From an uncultured Prevotellaceae bacterium (GTDB lineage Bacteria > Bacteroidota > Bacteroidia > Bacteroidales > Bacteroidaceae): DNA of 11,752 nucleotides. A program made the position numbers and the translations under genes. Below, piece after piece: positions 6,062 to 11,752 of the stretch. The notes below the pieces were generated by a model that searched no databases, was not told the origin of the DNA, and was given only the letters and a program-made list of their open reading frames with translations. Where the stretch lies: the NCBI GenBank assembly GCA_947176655.1, contig CAMWRK010000045.1, positions 1-11,752 on the forward strand, in the 5' to 3' direction. Position 1 is the first letter of the stretch; each line of letters opens with the position of its first letter.

Positions 6062-6571
6062 ATGGTAATTAAGAATATTAATGTTAACAGCGAGGAATTG
6101 AAGGATCGTTTGGTCGCTATCAACCGCGTTACTAAAGTTACCAAGGGTGGTCGTACTTTCACTTTCAGCGCAATTGTCGTGGTAGGCAACGAGAACGGTG
6201 TGATTGGCTGGGGGCTGGGTAAGGCTGGTGAAGTAACAGCTGCCATAGCAAAGGGAGTTGAGGCTGCTAAGAAGAATCTTGTACAGGTTCCGGTTCTCAA
6301 GGGTACTGTTCCTCATGAGGCTACTGCCAAGTTTGGTGGTGCTGATGTCCTCATCATGCCGGCAAGTCATGGTACCGGTGTTGTTGCCGGTGGCGCGATG
6401 CGTGCTGTACTTGAGAGCGTAGGTATTACAGACTGTTTGGCCAAGTCTAAGGGTTCTTCCAATCCTCACAATTTGGTGAAGGCAACTATAGCTGCTTTGT
6501 CCAGCATGCGTGATGCACGTCAGGTAGCGCAGAGCCGTGGTATCAGTCTTGAGAAAGTATTCCGTGGTTAA
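6062..6571 (+). CDS. rpsE: 30S ribosomal protein uS5 (S5)
   Basis: The protein has 169 residues (E. coli 167). uS5 lies at the mRNA entry channel and near helix 34, influencing decoding accuracy. The N-terminal dsRBD-like domain shows VTKGGRTFTFSAIVVVGNEN (about residues 26-45). The KGGR loop is the region of spectinomycin-resistance changes in other bacteria, and I see no deletion there. GWGLGKAGEVTAAIAKGVE and the C-terminal domain GSSNPHNLVKATIAAL are family-typical. The start is ATG 6062, after AACGATT, with no Shine-Dalgarno sequence. Confidence 0.98.
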   Translation: MVIKNINVNSEELKDRLVAINRVTKVTKGGRTFTFSAIVVVGNENGVIGWGLGKAGEVTAAIAKGVEAAKKNLVQVPVLKGTVPHEATAKFGGADVLIMPASHGTGVVAGGAMRAVLESVGITDCLAKSKGSSNPHNLVKATIAALSSMRDARQVAQSRGISLEKVFRG

Positions 6572-6579
6572 ATGTTGTA

Positions 6580-6585
6580 AAGGAG
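6580..6585 (+). promoter_or_regulatory. Shine-Dalgarno sequence for rpmD
   Basis: AAGGAG lies 9 nt before the rpmD ATG at 6595. With the site before rplF it is one of only two clear Shine-Dalgarno sequences at suitable spacing in the window. It supports the start chosen for this short gene. Confidence 0.65.
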
Positions 6586-6594
6586 AAACGTATT

Positions 6595-6771
6595 ATGGCA
6601 ACTATTAAAGTACAACAGGTCAAGAGCCGTATCCATGCTCCTAAGCGCCAGAAGGCAACCTTGGATACTATGGGTCTGAAGAAGTTGAATCAGATTGTAG
6701 AGTTGGAGGATAGTGCCTGCAATCGTGGATTGATTCAGGCTGTTCATCATTTGGTGAAAGTTATCGGCTAA
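6595..6771 (+). CDS. rpmD: 50S ribosomal protein uL30 (L30)
   Basis: This short gene encodes 58 residues (E. coli 59). uL30 is a small alpha-beta protein of the large subunit that binds 23S rRNA domain II. My translation begins MATIKVQQVKSRIHAPKRQK, then shows LDTMGLKKLNQIVELED and the C-terminus RGLIQAVHHLVKVIG. The uL30 pattern of IKVxxVKSxI, a basic loop, and GLxKxN is clear. It lies between rpsE and rplO, the canonical spc order. The start ATG 6595 is supported by AAGGAG 9 nt upstream; the stop is TAA 6769-6771. Confidence 0.95.
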   Translation: MATIKVQQVKSRIHAPKRQKATLDTMGLKKLNQIVELEDSACNRGLIQAVHHLVKVIG

Positions 6772-6807
6772 TCTCAAGTTTTATTCAATTCAAAAACTGA
6801 AAACGTT

Positions 6808-7251
6808 ATGAAGTTAAATACATTGAAGCCCGCTGCTGGTTCTACTCACAGCGAGCGCCGAATAGGCCGCGGTCCTGGCAGTGGTTTGGGTGGTACTTCT
6901 ACCCGTGGTCACAAAGGTGCCAAGGCACGTTCCGGTTATAAGAAGAAGATTGGTTTTGAGGGTGGTCAGATGCCTTTGCAGCGTCGTCTGCCTAAGTTCG
7001 GCTTCAAAAATATCAATCATGTGGAGTATCAGGTCGTAAACCTGTCTTCTTTGCAGACATTGGCCGACAAGGGCATTGTAGTTATTGGCATTGCTGAGTT
7101 TATCGCCGCTGGTTATGCTAAAAACGGTCAGCTTGTAAAGGTGCTGGGTAATGGTACGCTGAGTGCCAAAATCGAGGTTTCTGCAAATGCTTTCTCCAAG
7201 ACTGCAGAATCTGCTATCGTAGCTGCCGGGGGTACTGCTACTAAATTGTAA
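6808..7251 (+). CDS. rplO: 50S ribosomal protein uL15 (L15)
   Basis: The protein has 147 residues (E. coli 144). uL15 is a late-assembly protein whose long glycine- and arginine-rich N-terminal arm threads through 23S rRNA. That arm is seen at about residues 18-58: GRGPGSGLGGTSTRGHKGAK followed by GFEGGQMPLQRRLPKFGF. The C-terminal globular domain has VNLSSLQTLADKG and a hydrophobic end typical of the family. The start is ATG 6808, after a 36-nt AT-rich leader carrying AAAAACTGAA (6792-6801). The gene ends 5 nt before secY. Confidence 0.97.
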   Translation: MKLNTLKPAAGSTHSERRIGRGPGSGLGGTSTRGHKGAKARSGYKKKIGFEGGQMPLQRRLPKFGFKNINHVEYQVVNLSSLQTLADKGIVVIGIAEFIAAGYAKNGQLVKVLGNGTLSAKIEVSANAFSKTAESAIVAAGGTATKL

Positions 7252-7256
7252 ACGGG

Positions 7257-8600
7257 ATGAAAAAGTTTATTGAAACCTTAAAGAACATATGGAGTGTAGA
7301 GGATCTGAGAACAAGGATCCTCTTCACCTTGGCATTGGCTGCAATATATAGGTTCGGCTCTTTTGTCGTATTGCCTGGTATCAATCCTAATGCTTTGGCA
7401 AAATTGCATGAACAGACTAGTACGGGCTTGATGTCTTTGCTGAATATGTTCTCAGGTGGCGCTTTTTCCAATGCGTCAGTATTCGCATTGGGAATAATGC
7501 CATACATTTCGGCTTCAATTGTTATTCAGCTGTTTGCATTCGTTGTTCCTCATTTCCAGAAGATGCAGCGTGAGGGAGAGAGTGGCCGCAGAAAAATGAA
7601 TCAGTACACACGATGGCTGACAATATTTATTCTGTTGTTCCAGGCTCCGTCATATTTGATTCACTTGCGTATGCAGGCATCTGGTGCACTTAATCCCGAA
7701 TTGAACTGGACATTGTTCATCGCTTCCAGTACTATAATGCTTGCCGCCGGTAGCATGTTTATCCTGTGGCTGGGAGAGCGTATTACCGATAAGGGTATTG
7801 GTAATGGTGTTTCTCTGATTATTATGCTGGGTATTATTGCACGTTTGCCTCAGGCTTTCGGCCAGGAATTGGTGGCGCGTCTGAATAATCTGAATGGGGG
7901 TGGACTTATCATGTTTGCCGTTGAATTGATTATTCTTATGGTGGTGATTTGTGCTGCTATCCTTTTGGTTCAGGGTACACGCAAGGTTCCTGTTCAGTAT
8001 GCTAAGCGTGTGTATGCCGGTCAGCAGATAGGTGGATCACGTCAGTACATTCCTCTTAAAATATTTGCTGCAAATGTGATGCCCATCATCTTTGCTCAGG
8101 CTATTATGTTCATTCCCATCACATTCTTGGGGATGCTTAATGGCGGGGAGAATCCTTCTGCTCTTCTGATAGCGTTAAGCGACCATACGAGCCTGCTGTA
8201 TAATGGTGTGTTTGCTTTCTTGATTGTTGCATTCACATATTTTTACACGGCAATCACTATGGATCCTGTGCAGATGGCTGAGGATATGAAGCGTAACAAT
8301 GGATTCATCCCTGGGGTTCGTCCTGGGCATGATACGGCAGAATACCTTGATCAGGTAATGTCACATCTTACATTCACCGGGTCTATTTTCCTGGCATTGA
8401 TAGCGTGTATGCCTGCATTTGCGGGTCTGCTGAATGTTTCTCAGGAGTTTGCCCAGTTCTTCGGAGGTACAAGTTTGCTGATTCTGGTTGGTGTTGTCTT
8501 GGATACACTGCAGCAGATTGAGAGTCACTTGCTGATGAGGCATTATGATGGCTTGTTAAGCAGTGGTCGTATTCACGGTCGCAACGGAATGACTCGGTAA
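7257..8600 (+). CDS. secY: Preprotein translocase channel subunit SecY
   Basis: The protein has 447 residues (E. coli 443) and forms the inner-membrane channel of SecYEG for secreted and membrane proteins. About ten hydrophobic segments can be recognised, for example near residues 20-38, 72-98, 118-136, 152-172, 183-196, 216-238, 268-293, 314-334, 371-393 and 403-418. Signature regions are GSFVVLPGIN (34-43), LGIMPYISASIVIQL (78-92), GERITDKGIGNGVSLII (173-189), RKVPVQYAKR (242-251) in the ribosome/SecA-binding loop, and GFIPGVRPG (349-357) in the next cytosolic loop. The C-terminus is short and basic. The start ATG 7257 lies 5 nt after rplO. No adk follows, unlike in Bacillus-type clusters. 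Confidence 0.98.
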   Translation: MKKFIETLKNIWSVEDLRTRILFTLALAAIYRFGSFVVLPGINPNALAKLHEQTSTGLMSLLNMFSGGAFSNASVFALGIMPYISASIVIQLFAFVVPHFQKMQREGESGRRKMNQYTRWLTIFILLFQAPSYLIHLRMQASGALNPELNWTLFIASSTIMLAAGSMFILWLGERITDKGIGNGVSLIIMLGIIARLPQAFGQELVARLNNLNGGGLIMFAVELIILMVVICAAILLVQGTRKVPVQYAKRVYAGQQIGGSRQYIPLKIFAANVMPIIFAQAIMFIPITFLGMLNGGENPSALLIALSDHTSLLYNGVFAFLIVAFTYFYTAITMDPVQMAEDMKRNNGFIPGVRPGHDTAEYLDQVMSHLTFTGSIFLALIACMPAFAGLLNVSQEFAQFFGGTSLLILVGVVLDTLQQIESHLLMRHYDGLLSSGRIHGRNGMTR

Positions 8601-8614
8601 TTTGGGCTCTCGAA

Positions 8615-9406
8615 ATGATATTTCTGAAGACAGAGGACGAAATAGCTTTGATGCGAGCTGCCAACCGGTTGGTTTCACAAACGCTGGCAGAGGTCGGAAG
8701 GATGATAAAGCCGGGTGTGACCACCAAGCAATTGGACAAGGTGGCTGAAGAGTACATACGTGATTACGGTGCAGTTCCTACTTTCTTGGGATTTCCTAAT
8801 CCATACGGAGCGGATTTTCCTGCGAGTGTCTGCACGTCGGTAAATGATCAGGTCGTACATGGTATTCCTAATGATGAACCACTGAAAGAGGGTGATATCG
8901 TTTCGGTGGACTGTGGAGCCTTATTAGATGGGTTTAATGGAGACTCATGCTATACGTTTCGTGTTGGAGAGGTTTCTGAAGAGGTGAACAGACTTCTGTG
9001 TGCTACTAAGGAATCTTTGTATAGAGGTATAGAGGCTGCCTATGCAGGAAAACGGATTGGGGATATTGGTGCTGCAGTTCAGGATTATTGCGAGCATCTT
9101 GGTTATGGAGTTATTAGGGAGTTTGTTGGCCACGGTATCGGTAAAGAGATGCATGAGGAACCGCAAGTCCCTAATTACGGTAGGCCTGGCAGCGGCAAAC
9201 AGATTAAAAATGGTCTGTGTATTGCGATAGAGCCGATGATAGTTCAAGGTAGCAGGGAAATATGGATGATGCCTGATAAATGGACTATTAAAACACGTGA
9301 TGGTGGGTGGGCGGCTCATTATGAGCATACAATCGCGGTTCATCATGGTAAGCCGGAGATACTTTCTTCGTTTGAGGAAATAGAGAAAATAGAGAACCAG
9401 TATTAA
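8615..9406 (+). CDS. map: Methionine aminopeptidase, type I
   Basis: The protein has 263 residues (E. coli 264) with a pita-bread fold. It removes the initiator methionine from nascent proteins when the second residue is small. All five metal ligands are present: Asp99, Asp110, His173, Glu206 and Glu237, matching E. coli Asp97, Asp108, His171, Glu204 and Glu235. The active-site histidine region VVHGIP (His82) and FVGHGIGKEMHEEP are also intact. There is no N-terminal zinc-finger or type II insert. The start ATG 8615 is 14 nt after secY with no Shine-Dalgarno sequence. Position between secY and infA is usual in many phyla and makes this the housekeeping copy. Confidence 0.97.
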   Translation: MIFLKTEDEIALMRAANRLVSQTLAEVGRMIKPGVTTKQLDKVAEEYIRDYGAVPTFLGFPNPYGADFPASVCTSVNDQVVHGIPNDEPLKEGDIVSVDCGALLDGFNGDSCYTFRVGEVSEEVNRLLCATKESLYRGIEAAYAGKRIGDIGAAVQDYCEHLGYGVIREFVGHGIGKEMHEEPQVPNYGRPGSGKQIKNGLCIAIEPMIVQGSREIWMMPDKWTIKTRDGGWAAHYEHTIAVHHGKPEILSSFEEIEKIENQY

Positions 9407-9423
9407 TACACTGTAGCAGATAA

Positions 9424-9645
9424 ATGGCAAAGCAGGCAGTTATAGAACAGGATGGTGTAGTGGTGGAGGCACTTTCTAATGCTAATTTCCGTGTGGAGTT
9501 GGATAAGATTGGTGCTCAGATTCTTTGCACCATCAGCGGAAAGATGCGAATGCACTACATAAAGATTCTTCCCGGTGATAAGGTCAAAGTGGAGATGAGT
9601 CCATATGACTTGACGAAAGGTCGCATTGTGTTTAGATATAAATAA
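9424..9645 (+). CDS. infA: Translation initiation factor IF-1
   Basis: The protein has 73 residues (E. coli 72), a single S1-type OB-fold. IF-1 binds the 30S A site and cooperates with IF-2 and IF-3 in start selection. MAKQAVIEQDGVVVEALSNA, FRVELDKIGAQILCTISGKM and the C-terminal ILPGDKVKVEMSPYDLTKGR then IVFRYK are diagnostic. The start is ATG 9424, 17 nt after map. It ends in tandem TAA TAG. The neighbours map and rpmJ are its standard partners. Confidence 0.98.
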   Translation: MAKQAVIEQDGVVVEALSNANFRVELDKIGAQILCTISGKMRMHYIKILPGDKVKVEMSPYDLTKGRIVFRYK

Positions 9646-9656
9646 TAGACTAAAAT

Positions 9657-9773
9657 ATGAAAACAAGAGCTTCATTAAAGAAACGTACTCCTGATTGCAA
9701 GATTGTCCGTCGTAAGGGGCGTTTGTATGTGATTAACAAAAAAAACCCTAAGTTTAAGACACGTCAGGGTTAA
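9657..9773 (+). CDS. rpmJ: 50S ribosomal protein bL36 (L36), zinc-site-less form
   Basis: This 38-residue gene is the smallest in the window. My translation begins MKTRASLKKRTPDCKIVRRK and ends PKFKTRQG. It aligns without gaps to E. coli bL36 (MKVRASVKK start, KQRQG end). The usual zinc ligands Cys11, Cys14, Cys27 and His33 are replaced by Thr, Cys, Asn and Phe, so only one ligand remains. It should not bind zinc. bL36 packs against 23S rRNA near the factor-binding region. The start ATG 9657 is 11 nt after infA in an A-rich leader (TAGACTAAAAT). Position between infA and rpsM is canonical. Confidence 0.96.
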   Translation: MKTRASLKKRTPDCKIVRRKGRLYVINKKNPKFKTRQG

Positions 9774-9799
9774 CATTATTGCAAAAAGTAGAATAGTAT

Positions 9800-10180
9800 A
9801 TGGCAATTAGAATTGTTGGTGTTGATTTACCTCAGAACAAGAGGGGTGAAATCGCCTTGACCTATGTCTACGGCATAGGTCGCAGTAGCTCAGCCAAGAT
9901 TTTGGAGAAGGCTGGTGTCGACAAGGACAAGAGGGTTAGTGATTGGACTGATGACGAGGCAGGTAAAATTCGTGAGGTGATTGCTGCCGAATATAAGGTT
10001 GAGGGTGATCTCCGTAGTGAAATCTCCTTAAATATCAAGCGACTGATGGATATAGGTTGCTATCGTGGCGTTCGTCATCGTAATGGTCTTCCAGTTCGTG
10101 GTCAGAGCACTAAGAACAATGCTCGTACACGTAAGGGTAAGAAAAAGACCGTTGCTAACAAGAAAAAAGCTACTAAATAA
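9800..10180 (+). CDS. rpsM: 30S ribosomal protein uS13 (S13)
   Basis: The protein has 126 residues (E. coli 118). uS13 lies at the top of the 30S head, forms bridges B1a/B1b with the large subunit, and its C-terminal tail contacts P-site tRNA. MAIRIVGVDLPQNKRGEIAL, TYVYGIGRSSSAKIL and the signature GVRHRNGLPVRGQSTKNNAR (residues 90-109) are clear. The tail after this is very basic and a few residues longer than in E. coli (KKKTVANKKKATK). The start is ATG 9800; the gene ends with tandem TAA TAA, 8 nt before rpsK. Confidence 0.98.
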   Translation: MAIRIVGVDLPQNKRGEIALTYVYGIGRSSSAKILEKAGVDKDKRVSDWTDDEAGKIREVIAAEYKVEGDLRSEISLNIKRLMDIGCYRGVRHRNGLPVRGQSTKNNARTRKGKKKTVANKKKATK

Positions 10181-10188
10181 TAATTGAT

Positions 10189-10578
10189 ATGGCAAAGAAA
10201 ACAGTTGCAGCAAAGAAAAGAAATGTGAAGGTTGATGCATTGGGTCAGTTGCATGTTCACAGTTCATTCAATAATATCATCGTGTCTTTGGCTAATAGCG
10301 AGGGTCAGGTAATATCTTGGTCTTCCGCCGGCAAGATGGGGTTCCGCGGCAGTAAGAAGAATACTCCATACGCAGCCCAGATGGCAGCACAGGATTGTGC
10401 AAAGATTGCTTACGATTTGGGTCTGCGCAAAGTGAAGGCATACGTTAAGGGACCCGGTAACGGTCGCGAGTCTGCTATCCGCACAGTTCATGGTGCTGGA
10501 ATAGAGGTAATCGAAATTATTGATGTGACTCCGCTACCTCACAACGGTTGCCGTCCCCCCAAGAGAAGAAGAGTATAA
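10189..10578 (+). CDS. rpsK: 30S ribosomal protein uS11 (S11)
   Basis: The protein has 129 residues, the same as E. coli. uS11 lies on the 30S platform near the 3' end of 16S rRNA and the E-site mRNA. HVHSSFNNIIVSLANSEGQV, SSAGKMGFRGSKKNTPYAAQ, VKGPGNGRESAIR and the C-terminal PHNGCRPPKRRRV are diagnostic. Asn119-Gly120 in that end corresponds to the site found as isoaspartate in E. coli S11, though modification cannot be seen here. The start is ATG 10189, with leader TAATTGAT. Confidence 0.98.
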   Translation: MAKKTVAAKKRNVKVDALGQLHVHSSFNNIIVSLANSEGQVISWSSAGKMGFRGSKKNTPYAAQMAAQDCAKIAYDLGLRKVKAYVKGPGNGRESAIRTVHGAGIEVIEIIDVTPLPHNGCRPPKRRRV

Positions 10579-10614
10579 TCACCAAGGACCTAAATTTAAG
10601 TATATATAGAGATT

Positions 10615-11220
10615 ATGGCAAGATATATTGGACCAAAGTCAAGAATTGACCGCCGCTTTGGCGAGACTATTTTGGGATCTGAAAAGGTTCGTTCACGTAG
10701 GAACTTCCCTCCTGGTCAGCATGGCAACAGCCGTCGTCGTAAGACTTCTGAGTATGGTGTGATGTTGGCTGAGAAGCAGAAGGCAAAATATACATATGGT
10801 GTTCTGGAGAAGCAGTTCCGTAATATGTTTGAAAAGGCTGCACGTACTAGTGGTATTACCGGTCAGATTCTGTTGCAGAATTTGGAGTGTCGTCTTGATA
10901 ATATTGTATATCGTCTTGGTATAGCTCCTACTCGTCGTGCTGCACGTCAGTTGGTTAACCATAAGCATATTGTTGTTGATGGCAAGGTTGTAGGTATCGC
11001 AAGTTATGCAGTTAAGCCCGGTCAAATTGTCGGTGTTCGTGAACGTGCCAAGAGTCTGGAGGTAATTGCAGATGCCTTGGCCGGTTTCAACCACAGCAAG
11101 TATCCTTGGATAGAGTGGGACGAGGCTACCAAAGCCGGTAAGTTGCTTCACAGACCCGAGCGTGCAGATATTCCTGAGAACATCAAGGAGCAGTTGATCG
11201 TTGAGTTGTATTCTAAATAA
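10615..11220 (+). CDS. rpsD: 30S ribosomal protein uS4 (S4), cysteine-free N-terminus
   Basis: The protein has 201 residues (E. coli 206). uS4 is a primary 16S rRNA binder and part of the mRNA entry pore; in E. coli it also represses the alpha operon. The N-terminus MARYIGPKSRIDRRFGETIL, then FPPGQHGNSRRRKTSEYG, lacks the four cysteines of the zinc-binding uS4 type. An S4 RNA-binding domain spans about residues 92-154, with RLDNIVYRLGIAPTRRAARQ and KPGQIVGVRE. The C-terminus PENIKEQLIVELYSK is family-typical. The start ATG 10615 follows a 36-nt leader; AAGGA at 10584-10588 is too distant to act as a Shine-Dalgarno sequence. It ends in tandem TAA TAA. Confidence 0.98.
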   Translation: MARYIGPKSRIDRRFGETILGSEKVRSRRNFPPGQHGNSRRRKTSEYGVMLAEKQKAKYTYGVLEKQFRNMFEKAARTSGITGQILLQNLECRLDNIVYRLGIAPTRRAARQLVNHKHIVVDGKVVGIASYAVKPGQIVGVRERAKSLEVIADALAGFNHSKYPWIEWDEATKAGKLLHRPERADIPENIKEQLIVELYSK

Positions 11221-11240
11221 TAAACAATAAATAGAGACCC

Positions 11241-11752
11241 ATGTCAATTTTAGCATTTCAGAAACCCGATAATGTCGTGATGCTTGAGGCTGACAATTCA
11301 TTCGGCAAGTTTGAATTCCGTCCTCTCGAACCCGGCTATGGTCAGACCATTGGCAATGCACTCCGCCGTATCCTCCTTTCAAGCCTCGGCGGTTACGCTA
11401 TATGCTCTATCCGTATCGAAGGGGTTGCCCACGAACTGGACACAATCCCCGGTGTGATTGAGGATGTTACCAACATTATCCTCAACCTCAAACAGGTTCG
11501 TTTCAAGCATCTCAACAATGATGCTGACACTGAAAAAGCAGTTGTCAACGTCTCGGGTACAGATGTGTTCAAAGCCGGTGACTTGGGTAAGGTGCTTTCG
11601 GGTTTTGAGGTCTTGAATCCCGACCTGGTGATTTGCAGGCTCAATCCCAATGCCTCGTTCTCTGTGGAATTCACTATCAACAAGGGCAGAGGTTTGGTGG
11701 CTGCCGATGAAAACAGAGAAATGCTCGCCGCGCAAGGCGCTGACCCCTCTGT
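11241..11752 (+). CDS. rpoA: RNA polymerase alpha subunit, 5' part only
   Basis: From ATG 11241 the frame is open to the window edge, giving 170 of an expected ~330 residues, so only most of the N-terminal domain is seen. This domain dimerises and nucleates assembly of beta and beta'. The dimerisation region RPLEPGYGQTIGNALRRILL (residues 27-46) and ELDTIPGVIEDVTNIILNLK (65-84) are diagnostic. The C-terminal DNA-binding domain lies outside. Codon use differs from its neighbour rpsD: Leu CTC 9 of 18 against 0 of 15, and Pro CCC 6 of 7 against 2 of 8. The gene follows rpsD after 20 nt; rplQ would be expected next. Confidence 0.97.
   Translation, partial: MSILAFQKPDNVVMLEADNSFGKFEFRPLEPGYGQTIGNALRRILLSSLGGYAICSIRIEGVAHELDTIPGVIEDVTNIILNLKQVRFKHLNNDADTEKAVVNVSGTDVFKAGDLGKVLSGFEVLNPDLVICRLNPNASFSVEFTINKGRGLVAADENREMLAAQGADPS

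Noticed and set aside
6050..6469. A 139-residue minus-strand open frame opposite rpsE
   Set aside because: It overlaps a confident ribosomal gene and has no recognisable domain; the Ser/Thr-rich composition is that of an antisense shadow.
8945..9430. A 161-residue minus-strand open frame opposite map
   Set aside because: map has all five metal ligands and a full-length frame, so the antisense frame is best explained as a by-product. I see no leader or motif of its own.
10584..10588. AAGGA before rpsD as a ribosome-binding site
   Set aside because: It is 26 nt from the ATG, well beyond the usual spacing of 5-10 nt.
10693..11382. A 229-residue open frame on the minus strand across rpsD and the start of rpoA
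   Set aside because: It lies opposite rpsD, whose protein is unmistakable. Its translation is low-complexity (Thr/Leu/Asn/Gln-rich) and resembles no family I know. It is a shadow of the codon pattern of rpsD.

Overview
The window is an uninterrupted run of 25 genes, all on the plus strand. It covers the downstream half of the S10 cluster, the whole spc cluster and most of the alpha cluster of a bacterial ribosomal-protein superoperon. The content is housekeeping throughout. I see no mobile element, CRISPR array, tRNA, rRNA or foreign gene cassette, and no credible candidate for an undescribed system.

Organism: the sequence suggests a member of the Bacteroidota, most likely Bacteroidales and perhaps Prevotella-like. 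The protein variants (for example the bL36, uS4, uS13 and uL22 forms) resemble what I remember of Bacteroides/Prevotella homologues. Most start codons are preceded by A/T-rich leaders with no Shine-Dalgarno sequence. The gene order secY-map-infA-rpmJ-rpsM-rpsK-rpsD-rpoA, with no adk before map, also fits. Genus-level placement is inference; no 16S gene is present.

Layout: positions 1-652 are the 3' part of rplB. Then follow rpsS, rplV, rpsC, rplP, rpmC and rpsQ (S10-type block); rplN, rplX, rplE, rpsN, rpsH, rplF, rplR, rpsE, rpmD, rplO and secY (spc-type block); map, infA and rpmJ; and rpsM, rpsK, rpsD and the 5' part of rpoA (alpha-type block), which runs off the right edge. Intergenic gaps are 1-36 nt, with one exception: 100 nt between rpsN and rpsH. 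That gap holds a Bacteroidota-style promoter candidate and a small hairpin. Two genes too short to be obvious are present: rpmD (58 aa) and rpmJ (38 aa).

Together the genes encode ribosome subunits of both sizes, initiation factor 1, the SecY channel that receives nascent membrane proteins, the aminopeptidase that trims their initiator methionine, and the RNA polymerase alpha subunit. Co-transcription would coordinate supply of the gene-expression machinery. Points for a second look are the rpsN-rpsH gap, two strong Shine-Dalgarno sequences (rplF, rpmD) among leaders that lack them, frequent tandem stop codons, the cysteine-poor versions of uS14, bL36 and uS4, and an abrupt codon-usage change in rpoA.
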